This document shows, piece after piece, positions 24,701 through 36,993 of a stretch of 64,000 bases of DNA. A program made the position numbers and the translations under genes. Source of the stretch: Ascoidea asiatica (taxonomy: Eukaryota > Ascomycota > Saccharomycetes > Ascoideales > Ascoideaceae); assembly GCA_001600695.1 (NCBI GenBank), contig BCKQ01000003.1, positions 1 through 64,000 on the forward strand, written 5' to 3'. The notes under the pieces were generated by a model that did not search any database, had not been told where the DNA came from, and worked only from the letters and a program-made list of their open reading frames with translations. Numbering within the stretch: position 1 is the first letter of the stretch; each line of letters begins with the position of its first letter.

Positions 24701-26215
24701 TTTCTGCGGCCCGCTGGTTTTTAATTGTTTTATATATCTATGTCTTGAACTAAAAGTGTAACTTTGTATCACATTTAATAATTTTGCGGTAGATTTTTAT
24801 AACATTGATCTATTATGCAGATGTTAGATATTGTTTTTGGGGATTAATTGAAGCTGAACCTTCTGGGAGTATAGAAATGATTTTTAATTTTTTTCTGTTT
24901 GAAGTATGAGGCGCCTATATGGCTAAGAAGCGTCCTTCGCTCCATACTCATAACCTCAATCATATTACACAAAACAGTAGCCCGGCTGTTAGCAGCTTAA
25001 TAGGATTTAAAAAAATTATTTGGATTATATTGACCTTTTTGATCCTCTTCATAAAAGACCTTACTGATATAAAAAGAAGATTTTGAGGTGGTACGTAGTG
25101 ATTCTGGCAGCATATAGGGGTCACTTGAAGTACGGACGTGTCAATATAGAGTACCGAATTTATTCGCCGATTTTCTATGTTTCTATGATGTTGGATATTT
25201 GAATTGGTTTTCGTTCCATTTTTCATTAGGATTTTAGTATTACTTATCTAATGAAAACCTGCCTTGTTCATATTAATGTTATTGGATTCTGCAGTACCAT
25301 ATCCACCATTAAATTCTGTAATTGACGTATTAGATCTTCTAACCATTTTAATATTTGTATTGTTAATATTAATATATGTGAAATTAATCATTTAAATCAA
25401 CATACTTAAATATTTCTGCTGTAACATTGTTATTCATTCGGGATATTATTCATTGAATATAGAGCTGGAAATTTACTTTCGAATTCAATTCTACCAAGTT
25501 CTTAATATAGTATTCAGTGATGCACTAACTTCTGTTGTTGGATGCTGAAGAAGGTCTAACTGATGTGTACATTATATAAAACGTTCCGATCCACTAAAAA
25601 ATTTTCAATAAAATCAGATTTTGAAAGTAACTGTTCTTACTCTTTCAAGATTGCTACCATCATTTTACTACATAGATTTTTGTCACCAAAATTAAACAAG
25701 TTGATATGATTACCTGTACTATAAAAGCACTGGTTACTAGGATTACAAGTTGACTAATTAAAATATTAATTCAACTTAGTATTCCGAGATGTCGGTGGTA
25801 TATTCAATATTTGGGGTTCGTTACAGGTTATCATAGTCACGAAAAGTATTATACCCCTTGACATTGTAGCTTTTATGTTCTTATTAGTATAATTATTGAA
25901 TTTAATGCTCGGAATTCGAGAGCTTGAAGTAAGTTCTTTCGTCGAAACCGCATTCACTTCAATCAAAATGGTATTGGACTCTAAAAAAATAAAAATAGGT
26001 TTAATTTTATCTGAAGCTTTTTGCATAGTATTAGAATTAAATGATGAATATTGCATGTTTTTCAATTATAGAATTGTAACTATAATTTGGCTCAGACAAT
26101 TGTTTTTGTCGTATTTCCGTGTTTCAATTCGTTATTTATGTCATGATTTCGTCTGTTACAAACAATGCATATGTTGCAAAAGAAGTTCCACATATATGGA
26201 TTTGATTTTTATGCG
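21701..26215. other. AT-rich region without firm gene
   Basis: Long AT-rich stretch. Open minus frames at 23343-23600, 24960-25226 and 25766-26065 have mixed composition. The first (GMSPPNTIFNML) faintly resembles the TPYE block of a copia integrase, but none of the three is good enough to name. A TATATAAGG at about 22270 looks promoter-like, without further support. Confidence 0.4.
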
Positions 26216-26424
26216 AAACCTGTAATGAACACTAATTGGTCAATCCGCATTAGGTGTCTTTACCAATCAATTCGTAGGATTTATCCCATTTATATAAATC
26301 AGTAGTCCCTTAATTATTAGAATTAATATTAATTCTAAGAATTAAGCAATTAGAAATATATAGCTTCATTAAATACTTTGACAATATTAAATATCATCTA
26401 GATAGACCTATCAATTACAAAACC
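26216..26424 (+). repeat. Solo LTR with 5-bp target site duplication
   Basis: The LTR occupies 26221-26419 (199 bp). It starts TGTAATGAAC and ends CAATTACA, so it has TG...CA ends, and it is flanked on both sides by the identical 5-mer AAACC (26216-26220 and 26420-26424). The inside carries a TATATAAAT element and two AATTCTAA/TTAATT blocks. A related copy lies at 61895-62092 in the opposite orientation. A 5-bp duplication is typical of copia and gypsy insertion; a solo LTR arises by recombination between the two LTRs of one element. The internal element that it belonged to is not identified. Confidence 0.9.
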
Positions 26425-28065
26425 TTACTTTCTTTAATAATGATTCTAAAACACCTTGCCTTTGTAAAAAGCAATTTAAATGTTCCATGTTATAATTATC
26501 TTTAGGAATTAAAGTTGCTAGTTTTTTTCTTAAAATTTCCACTTATCGGAGAAGGAAAGCAAAATTTTTTGCTGGAATATGAAGTTGGTTTATTTTCTGT
26601 TTTGTTAAATTAAAATAATAATTCGGTAAGTTTAAGCTCGTGTCTTTCGGTGGTGGTTGGTTTTCTTATCTAATCTTATTGTTCAATAAGTATTTTATAG
26701 AATTGAACTTTTAGTTTTAATAGTTCAACGTTCAATTCGATTTTAAAGGCAGTTTGGGTTTGTGATTTTGTTTAATCAAAATCACTTTCCAAATTTTTTG
26801 TTAGTATGTTTTTCTTTTAATTTGTGTGTGTTTTTGTTTTCCAACCGAATTTTAATTTTATTTTTCAAATTAGTTTGGTTTTCAATTAGTAGAACTAAGT
26901 TGGAATTTGTTTCTTTTGTTTAAATTTTTTTTTTTATATTTGGTTTTCAATTATCTTAGTCTGTTTTCAATAATTGGTTTATATTATCTACATTTTTAAT
27001 ATTATTATTATTGTTTATTATTACTTTATTTACTAATAATACAAAGCTTTTTTTTAAGATCACCTTTTAACTCTAAGGGTGTTTGAAATGCCGGTTTTCG
27101 GTCTTCTCGAAGACGATAAATTCTTCTGCTTACTTGTGTAAATTAAAAGTTTTTGAATTCTTCTAATACTCACTATCTCACTCAGAATTTCAATTCACCA
27201 GTTAGGAATGATAGCTACAGTTTATGATAAGACTAAAAAGATTTGCACTCCTCCTTACCATGTAATTATACCGCTACGTTAATATTCAATACCGATACAG
27301 CGCTTTATCCAGGCCGATAACCCTTTTTTTCTTTTATCCAATCCTTAGTGGAAACTGGCGCTGCAATTTCATGCCCAGTGGTAAAATGAAATTATCAAAT
27401 CTTTGAATTCATTATACCAATTACGGTCTATAGGGTTGGTGGCGCTTCTGAAAAGGGCTATACACATCAAAAATAATATAATGGAATCTATACTATATAA
27501 TAAATATAGTGGGAAATAAGGAATGGAAAAAATATTAAACTAAATGTGTATTGAGTCCTAGAATTAGTAAATTTAGATATTGTTATACGGTAAAATTTAC
27601 AATAATTCTAAGCTCATACAAGGAAGAGCTACAAAATTTATAAACTTGAACGGAAGGAATAAATTTATATAGTTTTTGTTGTCTTGTAGTATGTTATAGG
27701 ACCCTTGCATAATTCCACTGTCGCAATTGGAAGAAAGTTACAGTAAAAAGAAAATAATAATTGCTAAATATTCATTAGTTGAATAATGGGTTCTATAATA
27801 AAAAAGTTTTAGAGATCTCGCCAATAAGAGGAAAGCCTGTTGATTACGTGTATTGGGTGGTAGTAAACAAATGATATTGAATTGTTTAAAATGTCTTATA
27901 ATGTTTTCTGATTTGAAATACAGAAAAGAAAACTCCACTTGGAATTTTGAAAAAGAGCATGATGAATTCCTGTCTTACCGTTCTTCCATTTGTTATATGT
28001 GTCTGATCTAAAAAATTCATTTGTAATATTAGGGACTTGTGATGTGGGACACTGAGACGCCATTC
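26425..28065. other. T-rich region without recognisable gene
   Basis: The plus strand is strongly T-rich between 26600 and 27060, with TTATTA runs near 27000. No frame over 66 codons and no motif seen. Confidence 0.6.
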
Positions 28066-28069
28066 AGAT

Positions 28070-28949
28070 CTAATAATAAGGAGTTATAATGTCATATAAA
28101 GCATTAACATCTCTTGAAACTCTTTTATTGATTACTTCATCAGGGTAAACAGGACTGGTTTGGAAATACGTTGAATAATCTTGTTCTGACAATGTGAATG
28201 AGGAATTAGCTAGTTTTTTATTTAGTTCATTTTTTGATTCACGAACTTTCCTATCAGTAGGGTCAAGGAGCCAGTTATCGTTTACGATAGTCCAAGTGAC
28301 ACCTTTTACCCAAAGTTTAAACATTTGAATCTAACTTAAATTCTTTAAGAATACTAATTCATGACTTTAAGATAATTCATTAATTAGGAATAAAACTTGA
28401 TATTTATAACCTCCTTTATGAGATAGAGTATTGATTGTTATGTGGTAAGAAGGAACTAAATCTTTTGGCTTTGCAACAGGTTCTACTAAAAACAATTTTC
28501 GTAATGCTAATATTGCAGCAAAATCATCTTTTTCAATTTTGGGATTCGTGACCGCTATTATTGAATATTCCTTTATTCCAATTAAAAGTTCAGCTTCAGA
28601 CCCGAAAAAGAAGAACTTCCGATCAAATGGTGGATTATTTTTGTCGGATCGTGGAAAGACATCACGTTTTTGGCGTATCGTCAAATTTATTTGAGCAGAG
28701 GAATAGAATGATATTTTTATCAGTTCTGGTTTTACATAATAAAGCAATAAATTGTAGATCGATAGAACTGAGTATTCTTTGGATAGAAGGTTCAGTACTT
28801 GATACTTGTCCTTCGAAGATAATTCGAATGATCATTCCTTTAAATATTTCTATTTTGGTTTGAAGGTATTGTCTTGAATCGACAACTGTTCTTGTTTCGA
28901 TAATATTTTTCAAATTGGGGATAATTGGTCGTGATTTAAACTGTAACAT
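28070..28949 (-). pseudogene. Unrecognised protein in three adjoining frames
   Basis: Three minus-strand open frames follow each other: 95 codons (28662-28949), 126 codons (28367-28747) and 84 codons (28070-28324). All have balanced composition, with charged residues, Pro and Trp, unlike the Phe/Ile runs of chance frames. The last begins MFKLWVKGVTWTIVND and carries a charged helix. Together they suggest one protein of about 290 residues broken by one frame change and one stop. No conserved motif was recognised. A retroelement gag is a reasonable guess, but there is no zinc knuckle and no protease next to it. Confidence 0.4.
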
Positions 28950-31900
28950 TGGAGGTGCATATGAGTCACTGTATGAGCAGTCATAATCACTTTTGATTAG
29001 GGCTTATTGAAAATACTTGTTTGTATCTTCTTCTTGTTCTTCAATTCTGGGTGTATATTCAAAGATGGATGAAGGGTTTCTTTTTATCTGCGATTTATTT
29101 GTTTTTTAACAGAGGCAATGTTGGAGTTCTTTGGAAGGTGAGTACTCTGATTCAGATTCGTTCTCTGTATCTGTTGCTGGTTCTTTGGCGAATCATGATT
29201 TTGTTTTTCTGTTGGTTGATCATCCTGATCTTCTACTCACTGATCATGTTAAGTTTCCGTGGGTTGATTTTGTTCCGCTGGATTTTCAGTTGGTGGATGA
29301 CTGGTTGTGGGATTTGTTGGTTGTACCTTGTCTGCAAAATACATCTGTTATATGTAAAGCTCTTAAATTCTTTTATTTATTGCGGTTATCTGACTTTATT
29401 TTATTAATTGTTGATAGCCAGTTTTATCTCTTTGAATGCTTTATTGTTTTGGCTTAACCTATATATGAAATCGACAGCAAATAGATATATTGGTTCGGCA
29501 TAGATTATAATTTTCCGTAGGATATTTGGGGTTAAAAGGGATGTTGTCTATCGATGTATTTGATTTATTGAGGTACTTGGTAGATCACTTTTGCTATTGG
29601 GTTGTCAGAGGTGTGAGAACGTATACTCAAACGGTCTAGGCAGGGGACTTGAACGTGTCACAGTATGTGTTACATTACGCCTTCATTTGAACAGGTGATA
29701 ACAATAGCTTCTTTCAAATTCAAGCCATATAAGGTAGACAGCAAGGAATATCTAAAATTGACGGTACTCTAATTAATGAGTACTAAGTAACAAGGCATCT
29801 CGGCTGTCGATTGAATTGATACATAGCTTTGGGACGTAAGTTTCCCGTTTAATATTTCAGTAAAATAATTGACCAAAATATTGGAGCTATTAATATTCCC
29901 TTCGTATTCTGTATTAGAAAGAGGGACCTTTTCGGTAGCATCATCATCACTAAAATGGGTAACAGCAAGCCATAATTAAAACTTGCAATTTACTTGAAAC
30001 TTTAAAATGTTTTAATTTGTTGCGATTGCATAGGCTCGTCAACGCTCCATTCGGGGTTTTTCCTCTGCTTTCGTTTAGATGGGTTAAAGTAACTAAATGA
30101 AACTATGAGCTTCTGTTTAACTGGAGGTCGATTCTAATGAAACCAGCATTTAACGGCCAAAAAGGAGCAGTATTATTACTAGTACAAATTTTCTAAGGAA
30201 ACGGTATGGTCCTTTGAAGGCAACAGTTAGACTGTTTGGGGTTCTCAAATGTTCTTCAATAGGGGAATTGATATATCTTTGCTACCCACTAAATATCTTG
30301 ATTATAGGAAATCCATCGTATTTGGTGAAATTTTTAGCTCCGTTGTAAATAGGGTAGGCAGAGTATTAGGATACTTAACAGATGGGAAACTAAATGTGTA
30401 AATTTGTTGTTCAGTTGTAAATGTTGTATCTTTTACAAAATTGAGTTACTCAAATTTGTAATTTATCTCTGAACTTGTATTTTTGTTTATTGATCCTCTG
30501 CGTGCTTGGTAAAAACATGTGTTGTGTACTAATAAACCTGATCACAACAAAAACTTTAGTTGATTATAGTAGTTTCACTGATTTTAGGGTTTCTAGTTTG
30601 GGGTGAGTTAAAAGGGGTAATATTTATAAACGTGTGTAGAACTCACCACTCCTAATTCTCATCTAGATATGTAAAGCACAAAATTAGAGTGAATTTAGAC
30701 TACTACTAAGTGAAAGCAGAAACTTGTAGACGGTTCCACGAAGCTTAAATTAAAGTTGTTAGACCAGCATCTTGTATCGTGATGAATATCTATTATCCGA
30801 ATGACTACTCAAAAATGTTATGATTGTATAATAATAATCGAGTTATGGCTCGTTATGCAGGATTATGTTGGTGTAAGCAAGCCCAAAATTTAGGATTCAT
30901 AGAAGCTATCGCAAAGCAAGAAACGTGGGATTAAACATTTTCCATGAGTAATGATACTTAAAGCGACTTAATTAACTAGTAGTATAATCAGTCTTCATAC
31001 GGAAGTGTGATATGCACAGTAAGGATATATTTTGTTTTTTCAATGGTCACACTTTATATCTATAACTCTCACAGTCTGTACGTGATCCTAGGAGATGTTT
31101 AGGAATCGGATGAGTAGTTTTCTCGTACCTTCGTATTTAGTAACGTTGTCCAATAACTTACTTACAAAACAATGACAATAAAACATTAGTTATTTTTTAA
31201 AACTGAAAAGGTGAATCTTTGAAATTGCTTCGGTTATAATTTTCCATTTTCATTAACTTGCTAGTAATCCCACGTTGAGGGTACACAAAATATTAATTCC
31301 TCAACTGATTCTCACCAGTTGCTTGTAGCAAGAATATTATTACATTATATCAATATGTTTCTGGTCGGGAACTTTTTGATGATTTCCAATGCGCGCCTAA
31401 GTTTGGCATATGAGCCACAACCATAATTTACAAAACAAATTTTGAAAAATAAAAGAGGACCAAGCCACAAACAATTCACTTTTTTCTTTAATTGCGGACT
31501 CATTTTAATTTAACGTAGGGGTCCTAATGTAATATATAAGTATATATTCAGGAGGCTAGGAATGATTGAATGGGTAAAAGCTTTTACCGTCAAATTGACT
31601 AGTATTTAAGACTCCGGCCTCCGAGGATTTGCTAAATATGGTTATTTCCTGAAAGTAAATTATGTAGGAGAGAAGTGTTTAAACTTACAATCATCCCCCT
31701 GCTGGTGTAAGCCACCTTGGACTGAATTTCTCCATTTATATTAACCATTGCAATCATTTCTAGCAAAATTAACCTTCAAATCCATAATTTTGTGATTACA
31801 TCATGATTATTTGTTACATCCGAAATAAGTTCATATTTTTTTTCTGACAAAACTTGGTCGAATTTATAACTGCAACTCTGGGTTGAGTTTAATCTACATG

Positions 31901-32050
31901 AAAAACTTTATCCCCCATTTGCAATTAGAATTGATTTCGAATTTAGCTACTAGAACAACGCATTAATATTAGTTAATATCATATACTGTTACTGAATATT
32001 GTACAATATGTACTCTCTTTTACAATATGGATTCCCAAAAGTAAATTTAT
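28950..32050. other. Unassigned region, with one unrecognised ORF
   Basis: A 108-codon plus frame (29131-29457) is rich in Leu, Phe, Val and Asp and is not recognised; it overlaps a more hydrophobic 128-codon frame in another register. From 29500 to 30400 composition is less AT-rich without a clear frame. Around 30398-30549 a TGTAAA...ACAACA segment with an AATAAA has LTR-like ends, but I found no second copy. The remainder to 32050 shows nothing. Confidence 0.4.
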
Positions 32051-33731
32051 TTTTGTAAAACATATCTCATTCCTCATTCTGGTAGAAGTAATATATGGAT
32101 ATATCATTCACGGCTTGACCATCAAATATCATAACAAGTAAAGTATTATCAATTTGACCACAAATTGTTCTTGTATTTATAAAACCTTTTCTATTAATAT
32201 CATACATCATGGACGCAAGCCTGTTTAGAACGGAGCCAAGGTGTAGCGCTCCAATATCTTCGTAGTTGGATTATGAAGAACATTAAGTCGTGTTACCAAC
32301 AGATTCATAAAAGCATTCTGATCTAAATATTTTCAATTGCGTACGTCTGAATATTGGTTGTGGGCCAATTCACTTGGAAAATCTTATTAACTTTTGTTGA
32401 AGGATTAGTGTAAACATTTGTTGCATATTAAACTTCAAAATTCCAAGTAAAAAGTGCAAGGGTCTGAAAAAATAAATTGCTTCTACCCAAAGTATGTATT
32501 CATTTAATACTTATTTTGAACGACTATTTGGATAACTTGTCTAGGTTGCAAGTTTTTAATGATTAATCGACAGACACGGAATGTACTTGGAAAAAATTAT
32601 TATCAAACCTTAAACGTTGACGGTAATGTGAATGTTTATCTCTATGGTGAGTCACCATTTAACTGAATTCTTTGAATGCCAAGTGCACTTCGGTTGTTCT
32701 TTTCTCTTTAAGCAGTCAAGAAAAATACATTTTGAGTATAACTCCTTCTCTGTCCCTCAGTAGCGGAAAGTAATGGCTGCTGAAACAAAGATTTGATCCC
32801 TTTCTAAAATGCCCAGATAAGAATATAGTAGCAGCATTTCAACAAATTTATGGTCTTCTGATGGTATCGGAGACTGGAATTCTAATTAATTGTGCAACAG
32901 TGCAAGAAGCTCATCTAATTTCAAAACTAAATACGGATCATGAAGTGGTAAGATTTTGACTTTCCCCTAAAAGGTTGATGGTAGATAGTGAAAACCGAAG
33001 AAATTTTTTGATGAAGTTGATCAGCCATAATTATTGGTGGTAGCGAATGTTACCACACTTGTAGTGGTTTGGTGGCAAAAATTATTTAACGCATTATATT
33101 AACTAAAATTTTTTAATCTTTTGGCAGAGTCCCCCTCAGTATTTACTTTAGTCACACGTTTTAAACAGTTTGTGTGACTCTCTTGGTTGGATGAATCATC
33201 AATCTTATCACTTTGATGAGAAATAGCTGAAAAGAGTAAATGGATACATAAATCCTTACTCTTTGTTTTCTGAGATATTGAAATCCCTACGAAAAGTCTG
33301 TCACGATTTCTAGCTACTACTCCGCGAGGTAATATTATTCTAGTGGAGCAAACCTGTGCATTAAAATTGGCCTGCGGCATTTTAGTGCAAACGATGCTGA
33401 TTAGGCCTAGTACCTGTAATGATTACAGGAGAAAAAAAACCTATTGTGTACTGTTTCGGCAGCACTATTTTGTAAGGTCACGCAATGGGCTCAGGAGTCG
33501 CCTTGTAGGGCATTACACTTTAGTATGTTAATGAAGTATTCACAACCGACGCCTAACAGTGAACCGTGATTCTGGAGATACCTGTCACGAGTTCTAAAAA
33601 GATATACTTGAAGTATTTTAAAGGTAGACAGATGCAGGAGATTCGTCATATCCATTTCCCTGGTGTCGATTCGTCGGTACGTAATAAGTAAGAGTGAAAC
33701 CTGATTGCTGTACACACGTTCAATGCGCATA
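32050..33731 (-). pseudogene. Ty3/gypsy element H integrase remnant
   Basis: The 79-codon frame 33491-33731 fits the end of the zinc-binding domain and the start of the core. The 93-codon frame 33099-33380 holds the core: ILPRGVVARNRDRLFV corresponds to the family's GLPxxIVSDRDxxF, with the Asp of SDRD intact but the preceding Ser-Asp changed to Arg-Asn. LLFSAISHQSDKIDDSSNQ corresponds to FSTAYHPQTDGQTERxNQ, where the catalytic Glu is changed. Further down, about 32450-32380, YATNVYTNPST matches the AYN...STG block. The enzyme would insert Ty3 cDNA. The chromovirus-like motif wording is an inference from family knowledge. No chromodomain, reverse transcriptase or LTR was found. Confidence 0.7.
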
Positions 33732-36440
33732 TACTAAGTACAGAGAGGGCTGGTTTTTTGATCCAAATTATTAATTTTACGAAGAAATTATAAACTCTTA
33801 ATTGTCTGTGAGACACTAATATTCGGTTGAAGAAGTCAGCTTGGCTTGATATGTATAATTGTTCTTGGCAAACAGGGTGATGTCATGGGTCTTCATGAGG
33901 GCAGTCGATTACTGATTGGCTACCACAAGTTGAGTGGGTACTTGGAAGGATGAATGTCGTAATTTATACAAAAGGTGCTTGTAGGTTCTACCAACCGAGT
34001 GTTACTTGTACGTTCTGTCGTCTTGTATGTGCACAGTACTAACGTGGGATTGAGATAGGAGGTGTCATTTGTACCACAAATATTACTGGTACGAAGCAAC
34101 ACCCTGCTATGTTTACCGGCTCTCAGTAGCAAACGATTTACTATAACTAGAAAAAACAGGTAGCGAAATTTATGAGATAAATTTCTCATTAATCAACGTT
34201 AAAATTAATGTAAAAAGACCTTGATTTTTGAATATTTTTATATAATTTTGATATAGGGATTATTGAAATAAATAAATATGAAGGGTAATAATATTCAACA
34301 AAGTTGTTGTTCTTAAATCATTCGACGAAAAGGCCATTATCCTAATTAGTGACATTATCCTTTTTAAAAACGCCTTTTCCCATAAAGTTCTATTTGTTCA
34401 ACATTGTGAAGCAAAGCATTTTAGTAGAAATGATAGATTGTTAATAGTTACATACAAAACTGCTGTTAGTTCCATGGGTAATTTATTCTTGGATGCAACT
34501 AAGAGGACGAGTCTCATTTTCCGCTTAGGAATCACTCATAATGTGCCTATGCGTTTACAAATTTAGTTGAGCAGCCCTGCGAACGAGACAGCTGATTGAT
34601 ATGTTTGGATCCACCTGAAATTTCTTTCCAAACTGGTTGTTATGATTTAAATAGGTTTGTAGGAAATTAGGGTTAGTTGTGTTTTTTATTTGAATTGCAT
34701 TCCAATGAAGTGTTCATCACTTCAAATATCTGACTGCGGATCGTAAAGTGTATCTACATTTGGTATAACGTTTGATATATCCTTTTTAGGTTTGACGTCT
34801 AAGGCATCCTATTTAGTGAGGTTTATGTCAAAGACATCTGGAAAATCAATTTTTAATAAACTGTTTGTTCAAGCGCTTTACTGTTACAGGATTGATATTT
34901 TGGCAGCTAAGATTGCCTTTTTGTCTACTCTAATCGCCTGTTACATGTTGGCCTCTTAAGCAATAGAATCATAAGTGGAGATTAAATGACGTGGTTGATA
35001 TGTTAAACCTGATTGAATATGAACTACTTAATTTGTTTATGAGCTCTACAAAAGGTTGCATCCTATGCCGTGTAAGACAGCCGTCCCTTCTGTATACTAA
35101 TAGTAGCTATATAAAAATAAAGTACTATTGAAAAACTAGTGAGAATAATAATTATTGTAATTAAAAGACTATAAACAAAAATATTGAGAGTACACAAAAG
35201 TAATAATAATGTAGTATAATTCGAAAGAATTATTAATAAGAATAATTTGAGAGACAGGGTTAATTGTAAAAATAAGAGTAAAGTGAAGATAATTCTTCTA
35301 AATAATACAATAGCTCAATTTGATAACAGAAAAAGAAATATAGTATCTTGGTACTGAATAGTAAATTAGACGATAAAAAGAAATTTTGAAAAGTAATAAA
35401 AATAGTGGATTTGATTATTTAAATATCATTTCAAAAATACTTGATAAATTTTAAAATTAATAAATTTCAAGGATTAAAAAGATTTTTTTGAAGAAAAAGT
35501 AAAAATATGTATAATCAAGATTATGCAACATGGAACCATAATAGTGTATCAGAGCGGAAAGGATGAAAATAAAAGACGGGAAAATTAGAGGAGATTGCCA
35601 TTAGCATACTCAGTTTGTAATAAAGCTTCATTATTTGGATTGGATAGTAATAAAACAGAACGTTTTTCAATGTAGATCAAGAAAATCTTTTCAATTTATT
35701 TAGCACTAAGATTAAAACAACTTTTATTTGACGGAACTATTGATTCTGCTAATGACTCTCGTTTGATATGCAGTAAGAAGTCGCTTGTTTCCTTTCGTAT
35801 TCGGGAAGAAGCTATATCTCTTCTTATTTTTGTCGGTTGTTCTACAATAGGTCCCATTCTGAATGGAGCGTTTTGGGCCTTCAGAATTCGTCGGAAATGG
35901 AGACTTTTTGTCACGTGAGTGCCTTTCTGTAATCAAACTTCTTGTGTTTTACCGGCTGAGTAACGCCCAAGAATCTATCCGGTACTGTTGCAGCAAATAG
36001 TTCAAACAAATAATCCAGATACATTGTAAATGATTGAAATCTTTTAAGGTTCATCTACATGGAAAACATTACATATTTCTTTAATAGTTTTTAATTAATC
36101 CTATTTCTAAATATTGTGTTTATAGGCTATCATGTTATATATAATTTATTACAGTATATAAGCGATTACGGACAGTTCCAGAAGGTTTAACATTATATCC
36201 AATTAATTTGAATTGTCTGAAATCTATACGTGCGGCATAAGAATACCAATACAAATTCCTTTGACAATAGCACAATATTGTTTTAAATACAATTGATATA
36301 AAGGACAACTCAGAAGTTAAAAAACAAATTTTATAAATTGAACAGATCCAATTCCTACAAATCCCACCTCGGAAATTAACCTGGCATTTGAAAATTTGGC
36401 CTCCATCAATCGAACTGTTAGAACAGGCACGTGTGAATTT
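33732..36440. other. Unassigned region upstream of gypsy H
   Basis: In the minus orientation this is where reverse transcriptase and RNase H of element H should lie, but no catalytic box was found. Frames of 89 codons (33920-34189) and 70-72 codons (35696-35936, two registers) are not recognised. The interval 35080-35540 is very AT-rich and empty. Confidence 0.4.
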
Positions 36441-36450
36441 GTACTTTGTT

Positions 36451-36993
36451 TTATTTTATTTCTCGTTTTTGGTAACAGTTTCCTAGATTGAGACTAAGAG
36501 TTTGATTTTTCTTTGGATTTTCATGTAGCTTTAGGTGCAACATTTGATTTTTCGCTTGAGGTTGGTTCGAGTTTTGTTTTGGCTGTAGATTTGGACCTTT
36601 ATCNGGATATTGATTNGGATTTTGACTAATATTTGGATATTCCTTTGCAATTTGATTGGGANGTAAATTGTGACTAAGANTTGGATTTGTCTTTAAATTT
36701 TCATGAAGATTTAGATGTAGATGTTGACTAACATTTCGATTTAGATGCAGNTTTAAACTAACAGTTTGATTATGACTTAGAACTTCAGGTATATTTTGAT
36801 TTTGCGTTAGATTTTGACTAAGGGTTTGATTTCGGCTTACAGATGCATGTAGATTTAGATGAAGAGTTTGACTCATATTGTGATTTGGATGTGGTNTTTC
36901 ACTAGGNGTTTGATTTGGATTTGGATTGTCACTAAGGTTTTGATTTCGAACAANAAAATTGAATAATGTTGAGTTATTTATTGATTTTTCCAT
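36451..36993 (-). repeat. Degenerate peptide/DNA repeat tail
   Basis: 180 codons rich in Asn, Gln, Leu, His, Pro and Ser, built from variants of units such as HLNLHENLKTN and NQTLSxNL, with Met start MEKSINN in the coiled-coil frame of the transposase. The DNA is a degenerate repeat of about 18-24 nt and spans several N bases, as expected of a hard-to-assemble tract. Long Asn-rich tails are not a normal pogo feature. Whether this is the true transposase C-terminus or separate low-complexity DNA is open. Confidence 0.7.

Noticed and set aside
30398-30549. LTR-like segment with TG...CA ends and AATAAA
   Set aside because: A single copy without matching flanks, so the ends may be chance.
36451-36993. 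Antifreeze- or silk-like repeat protein
   Set aside because: The repeat is degenerate and in frame with a coiled coil downstream of a transposase core, so an independent structural gene is not supported.
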